From positions 1 through 33,827 of IMG/VR virus record IMGVR_UViG_3300042526_000622: 33,827 nucleotides of DNA; one strand, 5' to 3'. Source of the stretch: a virus. Positions 1 through 6,589 of this stretch are shown piece by piece (the first letter of the stretch is position 1; every line of letters starts with the position of its first letter). The notes under the pieces were generated by a model, which was not told the origin of the DNA, ran no database searches, and saw only the letters and a program-made list of their open reading frames with translations. Made by a program: the position numbers and the translations under genes.

Positions 1-127
1 CGGACCCCAGGCCATTTAGATGACCTAGGGATTCCAAAACATAATCGGTCTGGCTGCCTAGAGTGCAGCATTAATGATCATCTTGATCAGGACTTTCAGA
101 ACAATCGCCCAAGGGATAATGCCAAGC
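1..127. repeat. Terminal direct repeat, left copy (circular join)
   Basis: These 127 bases are identical to 33701..33827. An exact 127-base overlap equals a common maximum assembler k-mer, so this is most simply the artefactual overlap of a circular assembly and not a biological long terminal repeat. The true unit is about 33,700 bp. Genes cross the join: the gene ending at 58 is followed directly by the HNH gene that starts at 33771 (equivalent to position 71). Confidence 0.9.
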
Positions 128-387
128 TCAACTGGTGCGCCTTCTGCGGGTCGTTGATACTCACCCTTAAGCTTTTCTAGAAGGGCTACCACCTCATCAT
201 CAGAGATGGGGTAATCCTGCACAGGTTCAGGTTCTGCGCTTTTAACTGGCACTTGGGTAGCAGCATAACCTGCAAGATTCCATGCAGCGTTTAGGGCAGT
301 CTGCAATGGGATTGGTTTTCCTCTGAGTCTGTCGATTAGTATTCCTACGCCTTCAATGGGTAGGTCTTGTGGGAATGGTAATAGCAT
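58..387 (-). CDS. Small protein with hydrophobic C-terminus, end of lysis region
   Basis: I do not recognise this 109-residue protein. The middle (about residues 50-85) is acidic and hydrophilic. The last 20 or so residues (IIPWAIVLKVLIKMIINAAL) are strongly hydrophobic and could form a membrane-associated helix or tail anchor. Its ATG overlaps the stop of the upstream membrane protein as TAATG, which implies translational coupling. Its position after the holin-like gene suggests a role in lysis or at the membrane, but that rests on context only. Its end overlaps the start of the HNH gene across the circular join by 14 bases. Confidence 0.75.
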   Translation of the reverse strand: MLLPFPQDLPIEGVGILIDRLRGKPIPLQTALNAAWNLAGYAATQVPVKSAEPEPVQDYPISDDEVVALLEKLKGEYQRPAEGAPVELGIIPWAIVLKVLIKMIINAAL

Positions 388-779
388 TAGTTCTTTTTCT
401 CCTGTGCTTCTAGGTGGTCTGAAATTTTTTGTGTTAGATGAATGATCTGGCTGCTTTGGTCATGCTGGGTATCTACGATCCTACTAATCCCAGCCTCTAA
501 TCGGTCAAGGAATATCAAGTGCCTTTGATGAATGGGCATTAGGATGTTATTTCCTAACCATCTAGCACTATTATGGAGGCCATAACCAATGGCTATAAGG
601 GCCACCACTGGTAGCCCTAATCGGTCAATGATAGTTAGCCAGTCAAAGCTATACACAGCATCCTCCCCTTTTGAATCTGCCTTTGATTCTGATTCGTTCA
701 CGGGTAATTTTTTTAGCGGGTGAAGTGTAAACTTCTGCACCAGATACACATGATTTGCTAAAGCGTTTACATTCTTCAC
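387..779 (-). CDS. Holin-like single-span membrane protein
   Basis: A hydrophilic N-terminus rich in Ser, Lys and Glu is followed by one hydrophobic span (LGLPVVALIAIGYGLH). The C-terminus is a long, probably helical segment rich in His, Gln and Ile. This architecture suits small phage holins or holin-associated proteins; no specific family was recognised. The longest reading starts at a GTG at 779 with no visible ribosome-binding site and overlaps the next gene by 131 bases. An internal GTG at 701 leaves the membrane span intact and cuts the overlap to about 50 bases, so the start is unresolved. It lies just after the peptidase and the small exported protein, consistent with a lysis cassette. 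Confidence 0.65.
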   Translation of the reverse strand: MKNVNALANHVYLVQKFTLHPLKKLPVNESESKADSKGEDAVYSFDWLTIIDRLGLPVVALIAIGYGLHNSARWLGNNILMPIHQRHLIFLDRLEAGISRIVDTQHDQSSQIIHLTQKISDHLEAQEKKN

Positions 780-831
780 AGGAAGAATCCACTGGGGTCA
801 TCGCCAAAACTGCTGCTAAAATAAATGACAT
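649..831 (-). CDS. Small exported Cys-rich protein
   Basis: Sixty residues from the ATG at 831, which has a strong AGGAG five bases upstream; the longer TTG-start reading is rejected for that reason. Residues 1-14 form a short Sec-type signal (MSFILAAVLAMTP). A cluster CEECKRFSKSC and a basic stretch (KKITRERIRIKGRFKR) follow, ending in GGCCV. No proper lipobox is visible (the residues before Cys18 are D-S-S), so this is more likely a disulfide-rich exported protein than an Rz1-type lipoprotein. Its second half overlaps the holin-like ORF in another frame, a layout reminiscent of nested spanin genes, but homology to spanins cannot be shown. Confidence 0.6.
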   Translation of the reverse strand: MSFILAAVLAMTPVDSSCEECKRFSKSCVSGAEVYTSPAKKITRERIRIKGRFKRGGCCV

Positions 832-842
832 AATCACTCCTG

Positions 843-1757
843 TTAAATTAACCAATCAAGTTTCTGTACTGGAAACCCTTCAAAGTTAGATAGGGAAAAC
901 ACTTCCCCATCTTTGCAAATCCAATCCATGTCCTTAGCCTGAATCCAAAAACCACCTTCTGGTTCATGGTAATGTCCTGGGGATTTCCCATGGCACACCC
1001 CCCATGAATTTTGAATCCAGAATATATCCTTAAGCTCGGGATGATCGACCCATGCTAAGCAGCACATCTGATGGCCCCACTGGGTCACCCTTCTATTCAG
1101 GATGACTGCAGGTGTACCTTTAATTGGTGGGTTCATTTCCCCACCCCAGTTAGAAGCACAGGTCAAGGGATACCCATTGATTAATGCAGCCTTGGCTTCT
1201 TGCCATGACTTGATTCGTGCGGATGTTTGCAGGGTGTATTTTTTAGACTGCAATAGGAATGCAGGTTTGATCGCTGCGCCATCTGACCACTGCATTTCCG
1301 CAGCTTCCCCCCATGTCCATGCCCCATCCACCAGTTTGGGTTTGGGAACTGATGGATCATCGGATGGCAGGGTGCCAAATTTCATGAGGGCTTCTATGGC
1401 AGCAGATCCGAAACTTCCTTCACCTCTACCACTCATGCCAGCAAGTTCGCGCGATTTTCCGTAGGGCAATAACCAAAATGGGCAGACAGGATTTTCAAGC
1501 TGGCCGAGTTGGTTAACCTCTATGGATTCAAGGCACCATAGGGCCATCCCTAGGCCATTGCCTACACATGATCCGGTTTGTTGGTAGAAGGGTTTATGAT
1601 CATGAATAAATCGATAAAGAAGGGCTGAGGTGGGTTCTTTGTATTTGCCCCTAATCTTGAAGGGTTCCCATCGAGATTGGATTTGTGCGTCCAGCTCGAT
1701 CTGTCCTGAGGTGCGTTCACTGGGTGGAATCCATCCTAGATTGGATGGTCCGCTCAT
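843..1757 (-). CDS. Papain-like (C1-type) cysteine peptidase, candidate lysis enzyme
   Basis: A 304-residue protein with a recognisable papain-fold active site. Residues 58-66 read YQQTGSCVG, with Cys64 as nucleophile and Gln59 or Gln60 as oxyanion residue. His229 lies in WGHQMCCLAWVD, and Asn250 opens the diagnostic NSWG after FWIQ. No signal peptide is visible. Clan CA/C1 peptidases hydrolyse peptide bonds. The gene sits in the late region between an exported Ig-like protein and a holin-like protein, and no lysozyme or amidase was found, so a lytic or envelope-degrading role is inferred. Alternatives are processing of a structural protein or release from host surface proteins. Its start overlaps the upstream stop as ATGA. 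Confidence 0.85.
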   Translation of the reverse strand: MSGPSNLGWIPPSERTSGQIELDAQIQSRWEPFKIRGKYKEPTSALLYRFIHDHKPFYQQTGSCVGNGLGMALWCLESIEVNQLGQLENPVCPFWLLPYGKSRELAGMSGRGEGSFGSAAIEALMKFGTLPSDDPSVPKPKLVDGAWTWGEAAEMQWSDGAAIKPAFLLQSKKYTLQTSARIKSWQEAKAALINGYPLTCASNWGGEMNPPIKGTPAVILNRRVTQWGHQMCCLAWVDHPELKDIFWIQNSWGVCHGKSPGHYHEPEGGFWIQAKDMDWICKDGEVFSLSNFEGFPVQKLDWLI

Positions 1758-2416
1758 TTAGTTATTCGCTCTAGGGCTTTAGATATTTCCATAAATTTCC
1801 CACTTATCATTTTTTTTATTTTGTCATCCAGCTTTTCATCTGGATCAGTCGGGAAACCTAACAGCTCTGATTGTATCCGGACTCTTATTTCCCGCAAATC
1901 TGAAGGGCTAAGCACCCTTGCCACTGCTTCTTTGCATAACCCTAATAACTCCCCTGCGGTTTGGACTTCCTCACCCTTGACAGTGGTGGCAAAGCTGGCA
2001 TAAAGCTCGCTTAGTTTCTTTACCTTCCCCTGCTTATCATCCTCACCTAATGACACATAAAGTGACTTTAATTCTCGGGTTAGTTTGGTGGTGGTTTCAT
2101 CCGGTGCTGGTATGGGTTCAGGTGGATTACCAATCAAGACTGTGGTGAGTGCAGGTTTAGATGCTACATCCCCTTTGGCAGCATAGGCCAAGACTCGATA
2201 CTTACCAGGGTTGTTTGCAGATACTACTGCGGTAGTGGTATCCCTGAGCAGCTCCACTGGAAAAAGGTTTAGCCCAACATCAAGGACCACCCATTGAACG
2301 GACTTGCAGTCGGTCACACTTGGGATGGAAATGAATTGCCCTGGTTGCCCATGGATTTCCTGAGGCAGGGTAACCTGCTGGCCAAGGGTTAATAATAGAA
2401 TGGGTATTAGGTTCAT
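1754..2416 (-). CDS. Exported Ig-like domain protein with helical C-terminus
   Basis: Residues 1-13 look like a short signal peptide (MNLIPILLLTLGQ). Residues 20-97 are beta-rich and end in a pattern typical of Ig/PKD-like sandwiches (GKYRVLAYAAKGD). A Pro-rich hinge (PPEPIPAPDE) leads to a helical, charged region of about 120 residues. Such proteins may act in the envelope or on the virion surface; no catalytic residues were seen. It is the upstream partner of the peptidase (4-base ATGA overlap), so the two are probably made together. Exact function unknown. Confidence 0.75.
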   Translation of the reverse strand: MNLIPILLLTLGQQVTLPQEIHGQPGQFISIPSVTDCKSVQWVVLDVGLNLFPVELLRDTTTAVVSANNPGKYRVLAYAAKGDVASKPALTTVLIGNPPEPIPAPDETTTKLTRELKSLYVSLGEDDKQGKVKKLSELYASFATTVKGEEVQTAGELLGLCKEAVARVLSPSDLREIRVRIQSELLGFPTDPDEKLDDKIKKMISGKFMEISKALERITK

Positions 2417-2419
2417 GGT

Positions 2420-2605
2420 TTACACCTGTGCATCAAAATAGGTTTTAAGTAACTTCTTTAACTGTTTAATTTTCACATCCACTTCTGATCCTTCTGGGAA
2501 GAAGTCTGCATCATTAATCGTTTTCTTTTTGTTGCGATTGATGAAAGTTACATTACAGCCTGTGATGTTTTCACTGGTTGTCGTTTCGGTAATAAGTATT
2601 TCCAT
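2420..2605 (-). CDS. Small hypothetical protein after tail fibre gene
   Basis: A 61-residue, lysine-rich protein, not recognised. The first half is probably beta-structured (EILITETTTSENITGCNVTF) and the second half helical (EVDVKIKQLKKLLKTYF). The ATG is preceded at good distance by AGGAAC. The gene fits the space between the collar fibre gene (stop at 2614) and the Ig-like protein gene (start at 2416) almost without gaps, which supports its being real. Its position between fibres and lysis genes gives no specific function. Confidence 0.65.
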   Translation of the reverse strand: MEILITETTTSENITGCNVTFINRNKKKTINDADFFPEGSEVDVKIKQLKKLLKTYFDAQV

Positions 2606-2613
2606 GATGGTTC

Positions 2614-3543
2614 CTAGGTTTTGATGATGTAATTAAGGACAACAACAGGAGGTACCACACTATGTCTAGACCCGCCACCTTCTGCGTTGATCGTGTGTTG
2701 GTGGTTGGGTGCTGTGTCTGTGTCGTTCACTCCATCACCATCAGAAAATCTGTGTAAGGTACCTCCTGGTGTTGATGCGCTAATATTTCCATTTGGAGCA
2801 TTATAAGACAAAGCTGGTTTGCCAAAACTATGAAAGTGACTTCCAGCACTTCCTGTGTTTGCTGTGTGGTTATGGCTTGGCATTTCTGAAATGCTTAAAA
2901 GATGTGTTTCTTCCCCTAGCCACTGGCCCCTAGTCCTAGCTGTTTGTGCTGTTCCACTTGGTGCCCCTGTGCCTGATGCGTTCTGCCCAGTACCTGTTCC
3001 AGCACCCATCGGAAGCCTGCCCCTAAGATCAGGCAGATTAAAACTAAGTGCCCCTGACCCTGTGTAAGCTGATCCACCATAGGTGTTTGATAACACTGCA
3101 TGGAGTGCTAAATAAGTTGAACTACTTACACTGCTGCCATCACAAAGAAGATATCCAGTAGGTGCTGTGGCCCCTGCATAGGGCATGAGTGCGCCAGTTG
3201 GCATGGATGATGATGCTGCTGGTGTAGTGCTTTGCCAGGTTGTCCCATTGCTGGTGAGTAGGTTGCCACTGCTACCAGGAGCAACAAAGCTTGGGGTGGA
3301 AGTTCCATTACCAAGGATGACATTGTTTGCCGTTAATGTTCCTAAACCTGTACCACCATTTGCAACAGTTAAAGTTCCTGTATGGTCGGATCGATTAAGT
3401 GACCCTACCAAAACATTTGCATTACCTGCAGCATTACCTAAAAATATTTTACCATCGGCTGCATTAATACCAAGTTCCCCACTTACCAGAGTTGGGGTAT
3501 TGGTTGCTGTGTAACTTCTTTTAGGTCGGATGGTGTTAGCCAT
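2614..3543 (-). CDS. Tail fibre/collar-domain protein
   Basis: A 309-residue fibre protein. The N-terminus carries the short adaptor motif also seen in two neighbouring fibres (TIRPKRSYTATNTPTLVSGELGIN shortened: IRPKRS...P..L...ELGIN). A fibre repeat NGGTGLGTL follows near residue 65. From about residue 115 there is a phage tail collar domain: GYLLCDGSSVSSSTYLAL, then LPDLRGRLPMGAG, and a His-rich end (MPSHNHTANTG, NHQHTI). Collar domains of this kind form trimeric tips in short and long tail fibres. It differs from its neighbours in lacking the DGG-x-F C-terminus. A role in adsorption is likely. Confidence 0.85.
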   Translation of the reverse strand: MANTIRPKRSYTATNTPTLVSGELGINAADGKIFLGNAAGNANVLVGSLNRSDHTGTLTVANGGTGLGTLTANNVILGNGTSTPSFVAPGSSGNLLTSNGTTWQSTTPAASSSMPTGALMPYAGATAPTGYLLCDGSSVSSSTYLALHAVLSNTYGGSAYTGSGALSFNLPDLRGRLPMGAGTGTGQNASGTGAPSGTAQTARTRGQWLGEETHLLSISEMPSHNHTANTGSAGSHFHSFGKPALSYNAPNGNISASTPGGTLHRFSDGDGVNDTDTAPNHQHTINAEGGGSRHSVVPPVVVLNYIIKT

Positions 3544-3545
3544 TT

Positions 3546-4403
3546 TCAGAAAGTCCCGCCATCGATGCTTGGTGGTAGATCATTTAACTCTGACATTAGC
3601 ACAGGAGTGCCATCAGATGACCCAACCCATATACGCTTATCGGAAATATTTACCGCCAGTTCATAGGCCGCCAAAGAACTTGGAACGGCTGAAGCAGTCG
3701 TGCTGCGCTTGGGTCGAATAATGTTTGCCGGTGTTGGGCTTGGGCTTGGACTGGGTGTTGGAGTAGGTGTCGGTGTTGGAGTCGGTGTTGGTGTTGGTGT
3801 TGGCGTTGGTGTAGGAGTCGGTGTTGGCGTTGGTGTAGGAGTCGGTGTTGGTGTAGGGGTCGGTGTTGGAGTTGGGGAACTACAAGCCCCTGCGGTAACT
3901 GTGGGGGCTGATGCTGTACCATAATCAGTGGACCAAAGGCCAGTTAAGGTTGATGCGTAATAAAGTCTAGTGGAATCATTAATGATTTCATAAGACCCCA
4001 TCATGCCGTAACCCATTTTTAAAAGGGGCTGGGTGATGTGCTGCCAATATCCAGACATGAATTGGTTGTATGAACTAGAATTAAAACTGTAAGTGCCATT
4101 AGCTACTGTCGTTCCCGCACTTGCCACACAATAAGGATCTACTAAACAGGCTCCCTCTGTTAGCGTTGGTGCTGTTCCTGTACCATTACCAGACACATTC
4201 CATCCAGTTAAAGGTGGGGTAGCACTATAACTAGCCGCAGTGTATCCTTCCGTACTGAAGTTAATAAAATACCAAAGCCCATCACCATTATAAACAATCT
4301 TAGATGAAGCGTTGTCTGTTTTTCGGTATTCACCCGCTGCATAATAATCAAAGGTTCCATTGTAAAATGATGTACCAGCATTTTGGACGCAATAACTAGG
4401 CAT
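3546..4403 (-). CDS. Receptor-binding-type fibre with duplicated domain and Pro-Thr linker
   Basis: Three parts are visible. Residues 1-165 hold two related copies of an aromatic domain of about 80 residues, each starting with YCV..AGT...NGT and ending with P(T)xTxGAC; such repeats occur in phage fibre tips and may bind glycans (inference). Residues about 168-222 are a low-complexity Pro-Thr then Pro-Ser linker. Residues 226-285 hold the shared fibre adaptor ([15 protein letters not shown]...YELAVN) and end in IDGGTF, as do two neighbours. The order is inverted compared with the other fibres, with the adaptor at the C-terminal end. It is coupled to the upstream fibre by overlapping start and stop at 4403. 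Confidence 0.8.
   Translation of the reverse strand: MPSYCVQNAGTSFYNGTFDYYAAGEYRKTDNASSKIVYNGDGLWYFINFSTEGYTAASYSATPPLTGWNVSGNGTGTAPTLTEGACLVDPYCVASAGTTVANGTYSFNSSSYNQFMSGYWQHITQPLLKMGYGMMGSYEIINDSTRLYYASTLTGLWSTDYGTASAPTVTAGACSSPTPTPTPTPTPTPTPTPTPTPTPTPTPTPTPTPTPTPTPTPSPSPSPTPANIIRPKRSTTASAVPSSLAAYELAVNISDKRIWVGSSDGTPVLMSELNDLPPSIDGGTF
3724..3880. repeat. Low-complexity GT-rich tandem repeat encoding Pro-Thr linker
   Basis: About 150 bases of degenerate hexamers (GGTGTT, GGAGTC, GGCGTT and similar on the plus strand) encode alternating Pro-Thr on the minus strand. Third-position variation between units suggests the protein repeat is maintained by selection, while slippage can alter linker length. 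The alternating Gly-Val frame on the plus strand is only its shadow. Confidence 0.9.
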
Positions 4404-5533
4404 CAGAAACTCCCCCCATCTATATCCACACCACTCAGAGCGGTAGCGGAAAGTACTGTGGTTCCATTAATTTTTAAGACCTTGCCAGTGGCTAGATCAA
4501 TATGCTCGGAAGATGTCCAGCTATCGGTGGCATCAATCCAGTTAAAGGTTTTATCGGTGAGACCTTTGATGGTTATCCCACCCCCATCAGCACCCGCATC
4601 GGTAGTGTTCGCACTGGCCAGAACTATGTTCTTATCCCCAACAACTAAAGTGCTGGAGCTAATTGTGGTTGTGGTTCCATTGACTGTCAGATTTCCTGAA
4701 AGCACTAAGCTAGTTCCAGTAGCTGCACCAATATTAGGAGTGATAAGAGTAGGGGTGTTAGCTAGTACCACTGCACCCGAACCAGTGCTGGAAGTTTGGC
4801 CTGTGCCACCATTAGCTACTGCAACAACCCCAGTTACATTAGATGCGGTACCTGTGGTATTTTGGTTTAAAACTGGGAATGTGCAGTTGGTTAAAGTACC
4901 AGATGAGGGTGTCCCTAAAGCACCATTTGGTGCAACATAATCAGTGGCAGCAACAGCAGCACTCAGTGCCGTTCCATTGCCTTTGATTAGGCCAGTGATG
5001 GATGTGCTTATCGTGATGGCTGGTGTGGATGTTGCTGTGGAAACAGTTCCTGCAAAGCCATTGGCACTTACCACACTAACACTAGTTACTGTTCCACCTA
5101 ATCCGGTGGCAGCTATCGTGAAGGATGGATAAGTTCCTGTTACTGTAACACCACTGCCAGCCGTGAGGACTACCGTTTTATCGGAAATGAGACTGCTGTA
5201 CAAACTGTTGACAGCGTTGTCTCCAGAGTTACTCCCGCTTAAATTAGCTACTGCGGTATTCGCCAACATCGCATTTGTGATTGCTGCGTTAGCAATGCTG
5301 GTAGTGGTGCCTACAGAAGTGACTACCCCAGTAAGGTTGGGTATGGTACTAGAAACAAAGTCAGGGCCACCTATTGCTATCACACTGGAAGCTGTGCCAC
5401 TGACATCCCCCAATCCGTAGTACAACACCCTACCCCCAGATGTTTCGTTAAAAGCCAGCTCTGAGGATGCAAGTGTGGAAGGTGCGCCCACTGTAGAGCT
5501 TGACCTTCTTTTGATTCTTAGTGTTGTTGGCAT
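4403..5533 (-). CDS. Tail fibre protein (Ser/Thr-rich shaft)
   Basis: A 376-residue fibre. The N-terminus has the adaptor [20 protein letters not shown] followed by ELAFNE, a pattern common at the start of phage tail and fibre proteins. The middle is low-complexity Thr/Ser/Val/Gly with the shaft motifs [15 protein letters not shown] and [12 protein letters not shown], typical of beta-helical trimeric fibres. The end reads GVDIDGGSF, matching the ends of two neighbouring proteins. It lies directly upstream of two other fibre genes and downstream of a collagen-like protein. A role as a host-contact fibre is likely. Confidence 0.85.
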   Translation of the reverse strand: MPTTLRIKRRSSSTVGAPSTLASSELAFNETSGGRVLYYGLGDVSGTASSVIAIGGPDFVSSTIPNLTGVVTSVGTTTSIANAAITNAMLANTAVANLSGSNSGDNAVNSLYSSLISDKTVVLTAGSGVTVTGTYPSFTIAATGLGGTVTSVSVVSANGFAGTVSTATSTPAITISTSITGLIKGNGTALSAAVAATDYVAPNGALGTPSSGTLTNCTFPVLNQNTTGTASNVTGVVAVANGGTGQTSSTGSGAVVLANTPTLITPNIGAATGTSLVLSGNLTVNGTTTTISSSTLVVGDKNIVLASANTTDAGADGGGITIKGLTDKTFNWIDATDSWTSSEHIDLATGKVLKINGTTVLSATALSGVDIDGGSF

Positions 5534-5544
5534 AATCGATTCCT

Positions 5545-5886
5545 TTAAAAGTTTCCACCATCGAGACGGTTGCTATTAGTCCAGACACCCAAGCCCTGCG
5601 AATACCGTAAAACATCCCCATCTGCAGCACTGACAATAAGAACATCGGTCAGGTCATCCAGTGGGCCATTGCTAGTGCCTGTTGCGCCTTGGGGTCCAAC
5701 TGGACCAACTGGGCCAACATATCCAGGGCTGGATACCTCTACTGCATTACTTGGGAATAACACACTGATGCGGTTTGCCCCAGTATCCACCACTGCAACT
5801 TGACCACCAGACTGGGTGACCGCCACAGCATTGGATTCTTGGCTGACTAGAATGGTGTTGTTGATTTCGTTTACAGTTACGCTCAT
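5545..5886 (-). CDS. Small collagen-like tail protein
   Basis: A 113-residue protein with a beta-rich N-terminal half. A short collagen-like stretch around residues 54-72 (GYVGPVGPVGPQGATG) is followed by LDDLTDVLI..A..GDVLRY, a motif frequent in phage fibre proteins. It ends in RLDGGNF, related to the ends of the two following fibres. Collagen-like Gly-x-y repeats in phages drive trimerisation of fibres. Probably a fibre connector or spike; it overlaps the upstream gene by 4 bases (ATGA). Confidence 0.75.
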   Translation of the reverse strand: MSVTVNEINNTILVSQESNAVAVTQSGGQVAVVDTGANRISVLFPSNAVEVSSPGYVGPVGPVGPQGATGTSNGPLDDLTDVLIVSAADGDVLRYSQGLGVWTNSNRLDGGNF

Positions 5887-6230
5887 CGGGTTACCTCAGC
5901 TTTAACATAGAATCTACCTTCAATGAGTCGCGTCACTTTCCCACTCGGTGCAGTGATTTCCAGATCGTAAACATAAATTAAGGGTGCGATAGCTGATAGG
6001 ACGGAAGCAGCCACTAAGATGGTGAGGGTGCCAGCAGCTCCATTAATGGTGATGCCTGCAGAGCTGGTTAGTTCTAGCACTACAGTAGGACTTTCTGCGC
6101 TGGTGCGGACCTGCATTTTTGCGGTATAGCCAGTCAGGTTGATGATGGCTTCTGCAGAGTCGGTATAGGTAATTATTCTTTCTAAGGTTGCGCCCTGCTC
6201 AGCGTAGATAGCATATTGTCCTGCTGGCAT
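5883..6230 (-). CDS. Baseplate/fibre-associated beta-sandwich protein
   Basis: A 115-residue protein. It begins MPAGQYAIYAEQGATLERIITYTD, then INLTGYTAKMQVR, and ends YDLEITAPSGKVTRLIEGRFYV (quoted here in parts). This layout is common in small phage tail proteins resembling the N-terminal, virion-attached domain of baseplate upper proteins (BppU-like). Known members connect fibres to the distal tail. A strong AAGGGGG lies upstream of the ATG. It is coupled to the collagen-like protein. The family match is from memory of sequence patterns. Confidence 0.7.
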   Translation of the reverse strand: MPAGQYAIYAEQGATLERIITYTDSAEAIINLTGYTAKMQVRTSAESPTVVLELTSSAGITINGAAGTLTILVAASVLSAIAPLIYVYDLEITAPSGKVTRLIEGRFYVKAEVTR

Positions 6231-6328
6231 AATGACCCCCTTGAATAGATAATGACCACAGAGCTTTCAACATTAGTCTGACTAAATGTGACACCCGCAT
6301 TCCAAACAAAATAGACTTCACTTCCCAT
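6182..6328 (-). CDS. Possible 48-residue ORF filling an otherwise empty gap
   Basis: Between the genes starting at 6230 and ending at 6318 lie 87 bases without an assigned gene. An ATG at 6328, overlapping the upstream stop by 11 bases, opens a frame reading MGSEVYFVWNAGVTFS... that runs through the gap and stops at 6182 inside the next gene. The product is hydrophobic in its middle. There is no clear ribosome-binding site, and the 49-base overlap with the next gene is large, so this may not be translated. Confidence 0.3.
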   Translation of the reverse strand: MGSEVYFVWNAGVTFSQTNVESSVVIIYSRGSLCQQDNMLSTLSRAQP

Positions 6329-6578
6329 TCTTTCGCTTCCTTGGCTGCATCAACCTTGCTTGAATCTGCCGGATCGTAACCCTGATTAAACTGGGTTCTA
6401 TATCACAGGGCTTTTCAATGATTTCGATAATCAGAAAACCATTCGAAACCACATACAATCCGGTGATGCCGTTGTAATGCCAGTGATTATCCTTACCTAA
6501 GCTTACCCCAGCCTTAAGTGCATCTCCAAACAGTAGAGATTGAGTCCATGAAGGATGCAATTCAAAGTGAATAACCAT
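6318..6578 (-). CDS. Small hypothetical tail-region protein
   Basis: An 86-residue protein, not recognised. It is aromatic and probably beta-rich (HWHYNGITGLYVVSNGFLIIEIIE) with a very basic C-terminus (RQIQARLMQPRKRKNGK). It lies just after a 632-residue tail protein with an 11-base gap. Co-orientation and tight spacing suggest it belongs to the tail operon. No catalytic motif is visible. Confidence 0.6.
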   Translation of the reverse strand: MVIHFELHPSWTQSLLFGDALKAGVSLGKDNHWHYNGITGLYVVSNGFLIIEIIEKPCDIEPSLIRVTIRQIQARLMQPRKRKNGK

Positions 6579-6589
6579 GGTTGAATCCT

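Noticed and set aside
3700-3924. Plus-strand frame encoding a Gly-Val repeat protein, and possible CRISPR-like repeats
   Set aside because: It is the complement of the Pro-Thr linker. The units are degenerate hexamers without spacers.
4383-5420. Long plus-strand frames (185, 62 and 85 codons) opposite the tail fibre
   Set aside because: Antisense shadows of a low-complexity Thr/Ser/Val-rich gene; no start signals or recognisable domains.
2614-5886. Diversity-generating retroelement acting on the fibre genes
   Set aside because: No reverse transcriptase gene and no template/variable repeat pair were seen.
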